From the NCBI RefSeq assembly GCF_025685645.1, contig NZ_JAGSYF010000003.1, positions 248,001-312,000 of the forward strand: 64,000 nucleotides of DNA. The letters run 5' to 3'. A program made the position numbers and the translations under genes. Shown here in pieces: positions 1-7,591 of this stretch; position 1 is the stretch's first letter; each line of letters opens with the position of its first letter. The stretch is from Edaphobacter bradus (GTDB lineage: Bacteria; Acidobacteriota; Terriglobia; Terriglobales; Acidobacteriaceae). The notes under the pieces were generated by a model. It made no database searches, had not been told where the DNA came from, and saw nothing but the letters and a program-made list of their open reading frames with translations.

Positions 1-524
1 GGCATCTGCTGGTTCCAGTTCTGCGGGATCGACTCAAAGATCAGCCGGAACTCCCGCGAATCCCCGGACTTCAGAGGAGCGGACGCCACCGTCTGGGTGT
101 CGATATAAGGCTCCCGCGTCCGAATCAGCATCAGAGGTACCGTCTCCACCTGCGGGGGCATCGCCTCGTCGTTGCGGAACAGCACCTGAACCGTGATGCC
201 GGCCACCGTCTGGCTCCCTGTATTCCGCACCGTTCCGTCGATAAAGGTCGACTTGCCACCTGAGAGGCTTGTCGACTCGCTCATCGCAAGCCCCGAGAGC
301 GGCAGGTTAGCCGCATAGGCCGCCAACGGCTGAATCCCGGTCACTGGAGACGCCTTTTTTCTGCCCGCAATGACCAACCCAGCCAAAACCGCCAGCACTA
401 CGACGCCGGCGATAACCCAGACCGAGGCTGACATCCCGCCCCCCGCAGGCGCCTTGGGCGCAAACATTCCCGAGTCCCCAGCCCGCTCTATCCCGCGTGT
501 GCCTTCCTGCTCCCTATCGCTCAT
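1..524 (-). CDS. Single-pass membrane protein with extracytoplasmic domain, DUF2393-like (3' end cut by window)
   Basis: The reading frame is open from an ATG at 524 down to the window edge, so the C-terminus is missing. The first ~30 residues are hydrophilic. One membrane helix follows (about residues 33-50, rich in V, A, L and I), then a positive RKK stop, then a domain with alternating hydrophobic residues that looks like a beta-sandwich (motifs TVRNTGSQTVAGITVQVLF and REFRLIFESIP). That layout fits acidobacterial proteins annotated DUF2393, a family with no known function; this assignment is from memory and tentative. A TATAAAAT string lies about a dozen bases upstream of the ATG on the minus strand, so the transcript may have almost no leader. 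The next gene is divergent. Confidence 0.6.
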   Translation of the reverse strand, partial: MSDREQEGTRGIERAGDSGMFAPKAPAGGGMSASVWVIAGVVVLAVLAGLVIAGRKKASPVTGIQPLAAYAANLPLSGLAMSESTSLSGGKSTFIDGTVRNTGSQTVAGITVQVLFRNDEAMPPQVETVPLMLIRTREPYIDTQTVASAPLKSGDSREFRLIFESIPQNWNQQM

Positions 525-694
525 AAGCCCGGATTTTATACCTCGCAGTTGCCCTTTTCTCACGTACTGCAGTCACAAAGGAAACCAGCAGAGCACCTTC
601 GCAAAAAAGTAGCCTGATTTTCATTTGAGGCCAGAACTTTCTGAGCCAATATGCCGTTAAGAGTCATCAAAGGGTTATGAGAGGAGACGCTCCA

Positions 695-859
695 ATGGAC
701 ACCCCAACCAGCAAAGCGCCGCCCCCTGCTCAGAAAGCCGGGCAGTTTACCACCGTTTCCGACACCACTGCACGTTCTGCGCCGTCCAAAGTGGCGGACC
801 GCGTCTACAGAATCGCCGCTTTGACTGCCGGAATCGCCCTCCTGGCGACCGTCGTCTAG
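695..859 (+). CDS. 54-residue hypothetical protein with C-terminal membrane helix
   Basis: I start it at ATG 695 because GAGGAG lies at 681-686, eight bases upstream. An in-frame ATA/ATG-type codon further up (677) has no ribosome site. The protein has a Pro/Ala/Thr-rich soluble N-terminus, a basic stretch (KVADRVYR), and ends in a hydrophobic run (about residues 40-54) that could be a tail anchor. I recognise no family. It ends 18 bases before the stop of the convergent DnaC-like gene and is divergent from the cut membrane protein at the left edge. The good ribosome site is the main support; base composition does not exclude a chance frame. Confidence 0.45.
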   Translation: MDTPTSKAPPPAQKAGQFTTVSDTTARSAPSKVADRVYRIAALTAGIALLATVV

Positions 860-877
860 CACCCGCGCCGCACGCGC

Positions 878-1636
878 TCAGGCGAAGCTTGCGCGTTTGA
901 TCTTCTGCCTGAAGTCCTCACCCTGCATCTCAACCACAACGCACATCTCCTGTAGCCTCGACCGCATGCGCTCGCCGATGCGGTCGCCAAGGGTCTCCTC
1001 GCGCACCGCTGTGCCGCGTGGCCCCGCCTCCGTGCCCAGCGGCCCGAGGTTGCTGTAGTTCGTGGTGATAATCGTCGTCCGCCGGTCGTTATAGCGGGTA
1101 TTCAAGATGTGCGCGACCGTGTCCCAGACCCAGTCGGTCGGCTTGGCCGCACCCAGCTCGTCCAGCACCAGCACCTCGGCCTCAAACACGGGCCGCAGCA
1201 CCTGAAGCTCGGTCTCGCGAACCTGCGGGTTGTAGCTGTTCTGCACCTGCTTCAGCAGGTCGCGATAGTCGTAAAACAGCCCTGACGCGCCGCGCTCAGT
1301 CACCAGGGCCTGCAGAATCCCGACCGCCAGGTGCGTCTTTCCCACCCCGATCCCGCCCGTCAGCAGCAGTCCCGTCCCCGCCGTCTCCAGCGGATAACTC
1401 TCCACAAACTTTCGCGCCCGCACCAGCGCCGCGCCCAGCGACCGGTGCGACGAGGGAAATTTCGTCTCATAGTTATCGAGCGAGCAGTGTTCATACCGCC
1501 GCGGAATCCCAGCCCGGCCCAGCCTGCGCGCCGCACGCTCCCGCACGCGGCACTCGCACTCCTCGGCAAACTGCCGCCCATCGCGCTGCACCACCCGCAG
1601 CCCGGCTCCCTCGCAGATCTGACAAATCTCAGCCAT
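878..1636 (-). CDS. DnaC/IstB-like AAA+ ATP-binding protein with N-terminal zinc-finger-like motif
   Basis: 252 residues from ATG 1636. Four cysteines near the N-terminus (C5, C8, C27, C29; CxxC and CxC) suggest a small metal site. Next comes an AAA+ core with Walker A GGIGVGKT (94-101), Walker B LVLDE (156-160), sensor-like ITTNYS and a C-terminal arginine-rich stretch (GERMRSRLQEM). This is the architecture of helicase loaders of the DnaC/DnaI type and of the IstB transposition ATPase. There is no IstA partner or inverted repeat nearby, so a replication-helicase loader or general DnaC-like protein is more likely. An upstream extension of the frame to 1804 has no ribosome site and atypical composition, so I exclude it. 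Confidence 0.8.
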   Translation of the reverse strand: MAEICQICEGAGLRVVQRDGRQFAEECECRVRERAARRLGRAGIPRRYEHCSLDNYETKFPSSHRSLGAALVRARKFVESYPLETAGTGLLLTGGIGVGKTHLAVGILQALVTERGASGLFYDYRDLLKQVQNSYNPQVRETELQVLRPVFEAEVLVLDELGAAKPTDWVWDTVAHILNTRYNDRRTTIITTNYSNLGPLGTEAGPRGTAVREETLGDRIGERMRSRLQEMCVVVEMQGEDFRQKIKRASFA

Positions 1637-1705
1637 CGGTCGTAACTCTAGTATCGCAGCACTTCGCCGTCTGCGGGCCCTGTGCGAATCCCGATCGCAC
1701 GGCTG

Positions 1706-1736
1706 AAAAGCTGGACACGTGATGCTAAAATAAGAG
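1706..1736 (+). promoter_or_regulatory. Promoter-like motif upstream of rpmE
   Basis: AAAAGCTG at 1706-1713 is followed 11 bases later by CTAAAATAAGAG at 1725-1736, which contains a -10-like TAAAAT. Almost the same arrangement (AAAGCTG, 10 bases, CTAAAATAAGAG) lies at 22482-22510 in front of the BamD-like gene. Sharing across two unrelated loci suggests a real promoter element. No clear TTGACA is seen at the normal -35 spacing, so the sigma factor is not assigned. Confidence 0.4.
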
Positions 1737-1885
1737 AAGCGCTTAGCCACTCCAGTCGGGGTGTGCCGGCTTCGCGACAGGCCTTCGATGTGACGTGACC
1801 GCACCGTCGCAAGCGATCCGCGACCCGACGAGCCATCTCAGCCAACCGGCCAACACACGCCTTTGGCAAAAGGATAGAACCACCG

Positions 1886-2113
1886 ATGCCTAAAGAAGGA
1901 ATCCACCCGAAGTACGAAACCATCACCGTCAAGTGCGCCTGCGGCAACCACTTTGAGACCCGCTCCACGCACAAGGGCGACATCGTCCTTGAAATCTGCT
2001 CCAACTGCCACCCGTTCTTCACCGGCAAGCAGAAGCTGGTCGACACCGCCGGACGCGTCGAGCGCTTCCGCCGCAAGTTCGCCCAGTCGGACGCCGGCAA
2101 AGCCGCAAAGTAA
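1886..2113 (+). CDS. rpmE: 50S ribosomal protein L31, zinc-binding (C+) type
   Basis: 75 residues, a normal length for bacterial L31. The N-terminus [10 protein letters not shown] is typical of the family. The four zinc-ligand cysteines are at C17, C19, C38 and C41 (CxC and CxxC), so this is the C+ form that binds zinc; a zinc-free paralog is not in this window. L31 sits on the central protuberance of the large subunit and contacts the small subunit. The gene stands alone between the divergent DnaC-like gene and the downstream dus gene, with a promoter-like motif upstream and a strong intrinsic terminator 20 bases after the stop. Confidence 0.97.
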   Translation: MPKEGIHPKYETITVKCACGNHFETRSTHKGDIVLEICSNCHPFFTGKQKLVDTAGRVERFRRKFAQSDAGKAAK

Positions 2114-2133
2114 AGCGGAGCCGAAAACTATCA

Positions 2134-2162
2134 GAAGGCCTCCGCGAAAAACGGAGGCCTTC
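2134..2162 (+). terminator. Intrinsic terminator after rpmE
   Basis: A perfect 11-bp stem (GAAGGCCTCCG, seven-base A-rich loop, CGGAGGCCTTC) is followed by GCTTTCT. It sits 20 bases after the rpmE stop. Confidence 0.85.
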
Positions 2163-2168
2163 GCTTTC

Positions 2169-2197
2169 TACTCCCTACTCCCTACTCCCTATTCCCT
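2169..2197. repeat. Short tandem repeat of TACTCCC
   Basis: Three to four copies of a 7-base unit (TACTCCC, the last one imperfect) lie just upstream of the dus start codon. A pyrimidine-rich tract of this kind can vary by slippage. It occupies the place where a ribosome site for dus would be expected, and none is visible. Confidence 0.6.
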
Positions 2198-2203
2198 GTC
2201 TTT

Positions 2204-3487
2204 ATGAAGAAGCGTTACACACTCGAGCAGAAGCGCTGGGACTCGCCCCGTGAGTACGCCATGCCGGAGCACGCCCGCGTGCCTGCCAGCTTCTCCATCG
2301 GCAACGTAACGATCGCCCCGGCGACGGTCCTCGCACCCATGGCCGGTGTCACCGATACAGTCTTCCGCCGCTTCATCAAGAACGCGAGCCAGTTCACCGC
2401 TTCCACAGAATCCTCGACGAACGTCGAGGCTATAACCACCAACCAGCAATCCGGCTGCGGCCTCATAATGACGGAGTTCACCTCCGCCGACGGCCTCTCC
2501 CGCATGCGCGAGACCAAGCGCAAGCGCTATCTCACCTACTACGACGACGAGCACCCCATCTCCGCGCAGCTCTTTGGCTCCAACCCCGAGACCCTCGCCG
2601 ACTCCGCCCGCATCGTGCAGGACGCCGGATTCGACCTCGTCGACCTCAACCTCGGCTGCCCGGCCAAGCGCGTCGTCGCCTGCAACGGAGGCTCCGGCCT
2701 GCTGCGCGACCTGCCGCTCATCGAGACGATCTTCAAGGCCATCCGCGCCGCCGTCACCATCCCCTTCACGGTGAAGTTCCGCATCGGCTGGAACGACTCC
2801 AACATCGTCTGCGTCGAGCTGGCGAAGCTCGCCGAGGACTGCGGCCTCAATGCCTGCGCGCTCCACGCCCGAACCCGCGAGGACGGCTACACGGGCCAGG
2901 CCCGCTGGGAGTTCATCGCCGCCGTGAAGGATGCCGTCAATATCCCCGTCATAGGCAACGGCGACATCCGCACCCCCGAGGACGCCGCCGCCATGGTCGA
3001 GGCCACAGGCTGCGACGCCGTCATGATCGGCCGCACCGCGCCGTCCAATCCATGGATCTTCCGCCAGATCGCCCAGTACACGGCCTCTAAAGAGGCAACG
3101 GGGACCGGCGCCTACGACATCCCCACCAACGAAGACCGCTACCGCATGATCCGCACCTACTTCCAGATGCTGGTCGACGAGATCGCCGTAGAAGAGGCCG
3201 CCGAAGCCGCCCGTGCCGCAGCCATCACGGCCTCAGGCCAGATCGCCCGCGAGCAGCGCAACCGCGACTGCGTCGGCAAGATGAAGCAGTTCGCCAGCTG
3301 GTTCACCCACGGCGTCCCCGGAGGCTCCACCCTCCGCAAACAAATCTTCGAATCCAAAAACGGCCCCGCCGTCCTCGACGCCGTAGAGCGCTTCTTCGAG
3401 TCCCAGCCGCAAACTTCCGCGTTAGAGATTCTTGCGACTGAGCCAGCAGACGACTCGCTCCTCACCTCAGCCGCTTACTGTGACTGA
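2204..3487 (+). CDS. dus: tRNA-dihydrouridine synthase, DusB-like
   Basis: 427 residues. An FMN-dependent TIM barrel reduces uridines in the tRNA D-loop to dihydrouridine. Visible motifs: APMAGVTDTVFRR near the FMN site, the NLGCPA motif with catalytic cysteine C152, KFRIGWND, HARTREDGYTG with phosphate-binding residues, GNGDI and MIGRTAPSNPW. The protein is longer than the usual ~330 residues, because of an insert after the first strand (about residues 60-85) and a longer helical C-terminus with an Ala/Glu-rich stretch. The start is uncertain: ATG 2204 has no clear ribosome site, and the in-frame ATG at 2261 would remove 19 residues that are not part of the barrel. The nitrilase gene overlaps or follows closely. 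Confidence 0.9.
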   Translation: MKKRYTLEQKRWDSPREYAMPEHARVPASFSIGNVTIAPATVLAPMAGVTDTVFRRFIKNASQFTASTESSTNVEAITTNQQSGCGLIMTEFTSADGLSRMRETKRKRYLTYYDDEHPISAQLFGSNPETLADSARIVQDAGFDLVDLNLGCPAKRVVACNGGSGLLRDLPLIETIFKAIRAAVTIPFTVKFRIGWNDSNIVCVELAKLAEDCGLNACALHARTREDGYTGQARWEFIAAVKDAVNIPVIGNGDIRTPEDAAAMVEATGCDAVMIGRTAPSNPWIFRQIAQYTASKEATGTGAYDIPTNEDRYRMIRTYFQMLVDEIAVEEAAEAARAAAITASGQIAREQRNRDCVGKMKQFASWFTHGVPGGSTLRKQIFESKNGPAVLDAVERFFESQPQTSALEILATEPADDSLLTSAAYCD

Positions 3488-3548
3488 ATTCGCCGCTACT
3501 GCATCAAAAGGACACCCACAAATCCTGCTGGTAGAAACGAGACCAAAG

Positions 3549-4472
3549 GTGCAGCCTAACAACATTCGCGTCGCTCTCGCGCAGTTCGCGCCCATCTACC
3601 AAAACAAGCAAGCCACGCTCACTAAAGCGCTTGACCTGATCCAGCAGGCGGCCGGCAAGGGCGCAAAGCTCATCGCCTTTGGCGAAACGTGGTTTCCCGG
3701 CTATCCCGTCTGGCTCGACGTCTGCCCCGCCGCCGGCCTGTGGAACCATGAGCCAACCAAGCGCATCTTCGCGGAGCTGCGCCAGAACAGCATCACAATC
3801 ACCGGCCCTGAGACGAAGGCGCTCGCTGAAGCAGCCGCTGACCTCAGCATTGGAATCGTCATCGGCATCAACGAGCGCGTTGACGAAGGCCCAGGCCAGG
3901 GCACCCTTTACAACAGCCTCCTCACTTTCTCAACCGACGGCCTTCTGGCAAATCACCATCGCAAGCTCGTCCCCACATTCACCGAGCGGCTGGTCTGGGG
4001 CAACGGCGACGGCGGTGGCCTAAGCGCTGCTTCCATAGCCAACGCCCGCGTCGGCGGACTCATCTGCTGGGAGCACTGGATGCCGCTCGCGCGCACCGCC
4101 ATGCACCAGTCCGGCGAGCACATCCACGTCGCGGTCTGGCCCACGGCCAACGAGATCGCGCAGCTCGCCAGCCGCCACTACGCCTTCGAAGGCCGTTGCT
4201 TCGTCCTCGCCGTCGGCCTGATGATGCGCGCCGTCGACATTCCAGGTGAGCTTCCTCACAACGTCAATCAGGAGTGGGCCGAGAGCGGAGGCAGCGCCAT
4301 CATCGCGCCTGACACCAGCTACGTCGTCGAACCCATCTACGACCGCGAGGAGCTCGTCATTGCCGACCTCGACCTCAACATGATCGACCGCGAGAGCATG
4401 GCGCTCGATGTAACCGGCCACTATTCGCGACCGGATGTCTTCACCTTCTCGCATCGCACCCTCGCGGGCTAG
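3549..4472 (+). CDS. Carbon-nitrogen hydrolase, aliphatic nitrilase-like
   Basis: Nitrilase superfamily enzyme, predicted to hydrolyse a nitrile or amide. With GTG 3549 as start it has 307 residues, normal for nitrilases, and begins NNIRVALAQFAP, the usual first strand. The catalytic triad is clear: E46 in AFGETW, K139 in HHRKL and C173 in LICWEHW. The GICWE-type motif followed by HWMPL, plus FPGYPVW after the glutamate, points to the true nitrilase branch rather than amidases. The substrate cannot be told from sequence. The frame stays open upstream, with GTG 3480 (overlapping the dus stop) and TTG 3432 as alternatives, so coupling to dus is possible. Confidence 0.85.
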   Translation: MQPNNIRVALAQFAPIYQNKQATLTKALDLIQQAAGKGAKLIAFGETWFPGYPVWLDVCPAAGLWNHEPTKRIFAELRQNSITITGPETKALAEAAADLSIGIVIGINERVDEGPGQGTLYNSLLTFSTDGLLANHHRKLVPTFTERLVWGNGDGGGLSAASIANARVGGLICWEHWMPLARTAMHQSGEHIHVAVWPTANEIAQLASRHYAFEGRCFVLAVGLMMRAVDIPGELPHNVNQEWAESGGSAIIAPDTSYVVEPIYDREELVIADLDLNMIDRESMALDVTGHYSRPDVFTFSHRTLAG

Positions 4473-4535
4473 CGCCAGGCTCTGCAATGAGTTGACTCTA
4501 ATTTGGCTAAACGTTTTGTAGGAGAAACGATAGCT

Positions 4536-4952
4536 TCAAGCCGCCGTTCGTCTTGCAGTCCTGGGAGCGTGTGTTGGCCGTCGGCCGCGCCTGCTCTGTG
4601 GTTCCTGAATAAGCAGATCTGCCGAGATACCCCAGGACGCACTCAGCCGCCGGATCATCGTCAGCGTGAGCGGACGCCTTCCGTTCAATATCTCCGACAC
4701 TCGCGCTCTGCTTCCCAGCAGATCCTCGAGATCTTTGCGCCGCAAACCTCGCTGGTCCATCACAAACTGAATGACTGCGACGGGGGTCGGGCACTGGATG
4801 GGAAAGCGCTTCTCCTCATAGGCCGCCACAAGCGTCGCGAGTACGTCCAGCTCATCCTCTTCGGCGGAGCTCCGGTTCTTATCCATCAGGACTTCGATCC
4901 TCGATAGAGCCTTCCCGTGGTCCTGCTCACTCCGAATGGGAAATATCCGCAT
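4536..4952 (-). CDS. higA: HigA-type antitoxin, XRE-family HTH
   Basis: 138 residues from ATG 4952, chosen because AAGGAG lies four bases upstream. The C-terminal half holds a helix-turn-helix of the HigA type (VAVIQFVMDQRGL, then RKDLEDLLGS, RARVSEILNG, RRPLTLTMIRRLS). The acidic N-terminal half (EEDELDVLATLVAAYEEK) is the likely toxin-binding part. The gene overlaps the end of higB by 26 bases, in the toxin-first order typical of HigBA. The antitoxin is expected to bind its own promoter and repress the pair. The basic tail (SRRGRRP, RTARRTAA) is unusual and could aid DNA binding. Confidence 0.88.
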   Translation of the reverse strand: MRIFPIRSEQDHGKALSRIEVLMDKNRSSAEEDELDVLATLVAAYEEKRFPIQCPTPVAVIQFVMDQRGLRRKDLEDLLGSRARVSEILNGRRPLTLTMIRRLSASWGISADLLIQEPQSRRGRRPTHAPRTARRTAA

Positions 4953-5280
4953 AACGCTCCTTGTCGTGCTGAACAGTGGCGACATCGACCCTGTCGTACT
5001 CCGCATGCGTGCCCAGCCACTTGATGAAGATGACCTGTAATTGATAGTTGATACTCACGACCAGCCGGTAATCGTTGCCCTTGATGTTGAAGACCACTCT
5101 GTTCGCGGAAACGATGCTCGCCGAACCAAACATTCGCTTCAATTCGGCTGAGTTCTTCCACTCCGCCCTGGAGGCAATGGCATACCACGCCTCCAGATGA
5201 TCGAGAACGACGCGTCGTTCTGCTCGGCGAACTCGGTGGTGCACGAAGTTGATCAGAGTGCTCCGAGCTACAATCCTCAC
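4927..5280 (-). CDS. higB: HigB-type toxin, RelE-superfamily mRNA interferase
   Basis: With GTG 5280 as start the protein begins MRIVARSTL, the usual HigB N-terminus, and has 117 residues. Family hallmarks: a middle stretch NRVVFNIKGNDYRLVVSINY and an end IFIKWLGTHAEYDRVD, with conserved R, K, H and Y residues of the RelE fold that cut mRNA on the ribosome. The toxin gene precedes higA and overlaps it. The start codon is the weak point: there is no ATG in frame at the homologous site, and an ATG at 5304 would add eight residues. It begins 50 bases after the stop of the PD-(D/E)XK-like gene on the same strand, so the three may be co-transcribed. Confidence 0.87.
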   Translation of the reverse strand: MRIVARSTLINFVHHRVRRAERRVVLDHLEAWYAIASRAEWKNSAELKRMFGSASIVSANRVVFNIKGNDYRLVVSINYQLQVIFIKWLGTHAEYDRVDVATVQHDKERYADISHSE

Positions 5281-5330
5281 TTCGAAAACATACCACGCTC
5301 CCATTTTGGGAGCAATGCCGAGAATGGCCT

Positions 5331-6950
5331 CTACGCAGTCGTACCCACACTTCGCTTCCGCCACACCGCCTTTACCTTCTCGCGCCACCGCTCATCCAGC
5401 GCCACCAGTACCCACTCCACCTGCGGCGAGATATACCTCAGTACCACCTCCGTCGCCGGATGCACCCGCAGCGAAGGAGCCACCAGGTACAGCCGCGGGT
5501 CCGCCTCCGACAACCGAACTCCACCAAAGTACCCCAGCCTCTGAAACTCCCCCAGCCCGAAGCCCGCATTCTCCGCCGTCTGCCGATGATGCCATCGCAC
5601 TCGCACCCAGTAGTCCAGCCCTTGTAACGCGAGATGCAGGTCATCATCGGCCTTCAGCTCAATCACCGCCAGCCGCCCGTCGTCCGTCACTCCCAGCAGG
5701 TCGAGCATGCCGCGATCCCCCGCGGCAAACGCTGGAACCTGCGTGTACACATGCGCCGCATTCAGCCGCGCATCCAGCGGCTCGACATCTCGCCGCAGCA
5801 CGTTCTCCAGCCAGCGCTCCGGCTGCATCCTGTAAAGCGGATCGCGCTTGTCCCCGCCCGAATGCCGCCGCTCAAACAACCGCGCCACCAGCTCTCCCAG
5901 CTCTCCCTCGTTCTCGCCGGTCAGCGGAGTCTCATTCGCCCCCGCACCAAACGTAATCTCATCCTCGCGATTGAACGAGGCGCCCGCATACCCACTGCGC
6001 ACCCGCGCAAACTCCAGCCCATGCAGCAGGAACGCAACCTCCGCGCCGCTCCTCACCCGCAACTCCACCACACCACGCATCGCCTCAGGCACCAGCGCCA
6101 TCACCCGCGCTGTAGCGTCCGCAAACCTCTCCCGCACAGCCGCCTCATTCGGAGCATGCACCAGCCGCGTCGTCAGGTTCCCATGGTCCGCAGGCTCGCG
6201 CTGCGTTAGCCCCTCGCTCGCCTGATCCAGCTCCCATAGCTCCCACTGCGCGGCGCGTGTATTCAGCCACGCCATCCGCGAGGCCGTCAGCGCCGCCATC
6301 CCACGCGGCACAACCACCTTCAGCCCCTGAAACACCCTGCGCCCATCACCCTTCGCGCGGCAGTGATCGAGCCACAGAATCCCCAGCGTCAGAATCCCAT
6401 CGACGACAGCCGGCGACTCCTCCTCGTTCACCGCGATCACCGCCCATGCCTGCTGGCCCTTCACCAACGAACCACGAGCATACGCAGGCCCAAAGCTCTT
6501 CTCGAGGTCCATCGCCGTGCGCAGCCCGTCCACCTTCCAGTCGGCAAACTCACGCTGAAGCACGCGCTCCAGCACGCGCAGATACCGCACCCGCGTCGTC
6601 TCACGCGCCGAAGGCGTCCGCCGGTCGCGATCCGCCACCAGCTCGAGCGTCTGCGGCTTCGTCTGCCCGAAGCGATGCGTGCTCAGCCGCAGCACGCCGT
6701 TGCGCGTCGCGACGGCGCTCACCCTCCGCACCAGGTTTCTGTCCTCGCTCCAAAGGTGCAGCGTGCACCGCCCATGCTCCGCTGCGAGCCGGTACTTCGC
6801 CTCGCGCATTTCGAAGACCACCCGCCCATCCTCGAGCACCACCGCGCGCGGATGCTCTGACAGAAACGCATCGAGCCCGCGCGCAATCTCCTCTGGCGTC
6901 TGCTCCCTTTCGGTTCCCCGCGTCAACGTAGCCCCGGTCTCCCGCCCCAC
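5331..6950 (-). CDS. Large protein with C-terminal PD-(D/E)XK nuclease-like domain
   Basis: 539 residues from GTG 6950, one base after the stop of the DinB gene, which implies translational coupling. No whole-length family is recognised. The C-terminal part looks like a RecB/NucS-type restriction-endonuclease fold: E382 in RWLENVLRR, D417 in GMLDLLG, then a strand with E431 and K433 (AVIELKAD), and Q443 in ALQGLDYW, matching the E, D-x(n)-E-x-K and QxxxY motif order. The N-terminal two thirds are mixed alpha/beta with many charged residues and no membrane segment. A DNA-cleaving or DNA-binding role is inferred from the motif only. It lies just upstream of higBA on the same strand. Confidence 0.65.
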   Translation of the reverse strand: MGRETGATLTRGTEREQTPEEIARGLDAFLSEHPRAVVLEDGRVVFEMREAKYRLAAEHGRCTLHLWSEDRNLVRRVSAVATRNGVLRLSTHRFGQTKPQTLELVADRDRRTPSARETTRVRYLRVLERVLQREFADWKVDGLRTAMDLEKSFGPAYARGSLVKGQQAWAVIAVNEEESPAVVDGILTLGILWLDHCRAKGDGRRVFQGLKVVVPRGMAALTASRMAWLNTRAAQWELWELDQASEGLTQREPADHGNLTTRLVHAPNEAAVRERFADATARVMALVPEAMRGVVELRVRSGAEVAFLLHGLEFARVRSGYAGASFNREDEITFGAGANETPLTGENEGELGELVARLFERRHSGGDKRDPLYRMQPERWLENVLRRDVEPLDARLNAAHVYTQVPAFAAGDRGMLDLLGVTDDGRLAVIELKADDDLHLALQGLDYWVRVRWHHRQTAENAGFGLGEFQRLGYFGGVRLSEADPRLYLVAPSLRVHPATEVVLRYISPQVEWVLVALDERWREKVKAVWRKRSVGTTA

Positions 6951-6951
6951 A

Positions 6952-7488
6952 TCACCACTTCTTATTCGCGCGCAGACGCGTAATATGCGCTACGTGATGC
7001 CGCGAGTGCCATCCATACGCCAGCGTCGCCAGCTCAATCGACATCGGCCCGTCCTCCGGGTGCCGGAATCCCCTCGCCCACTGTTCCTCGCTCAGCGACT
7101 GCAACATCAGCACCCACCGCGCATGCAGGCTCTCGATCAGTTCCAGCGACCACTCCACCGGGGCAACCGAATCACGCAACGCCGCCCACGCCTTCTCGTC
7201 GTACGTCTTGACCGTCGGCCAGTCCTCCGTCAGCGCCAGCCGCACGCGGATAAACGCATTCATGTGGCTGTCGGCGATGTGGTGCACAAGCTGCCGCACC
7301 GTCCATCCACCCTCGCGATACGGCGTATTCAACTGCGTTGCATTCAGCCCGTCCACCGCATTTCGCAACTGCTCCGGCATCTCGGCGATCGACGCAATCG
7401 CATTCAGCCGGTCATCCGGAGTGATCGTCTCCGGCTTCACAAACTTTCCAATCGGATACTGCGAGTCCACCACCTCGGTCACATTCAT
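6952..7488 (-). CDS. DinB/YfiT-family putative metal-dependent thiol transferase (BstA-like)
   Basis: 178 residues from ATG 7488, set by the strong AAGGAGGGGG just upstream; the longer frame to 7644 is not supported. DinB four-helix fold of the YfiT/BstA branch: GGWTVRQLVHHIADSHMNAF carries the first metal histidine (H69/H70 region) and YGWHSRHHVAHI near the C-terminus supplies the other two (about H161-H165). BstA attaches bacillithiol to toxic electrophiles in Firmicutes. Whether this organism makes bacillithiol is not shown here, so 'putative metal-dependent hydrolase/transferase' is the safe name. The stop codon lies one base before the next gene. Confidence 0.85.
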   Translation of the reverse strand: MNVTEVVDSQYPIGKFVKPETITPDDRLNAIASIAEMPEQLRNAVDGLNATQLNTPYREGGWTVRQLVHHIADSHMNAFIRVRLALTEDWPTVKTYDEKAWAALRDSVAPVEWSLELIESLHARWVLMLQSLSEEQWARGFRHPEDGPMSIELATLAYGWHSRHHVAHITRLRANKKW

Positions 7489-7591
7489 CGCCCCCTCCTT
7501 CCCCTTTAGCAGCAAGGTAGCACAGCTACATTGCATCTCATCCAATCCCATAATTCCTCCACCCTGTAACCTCAAATAAGGAGCCCTCTCG

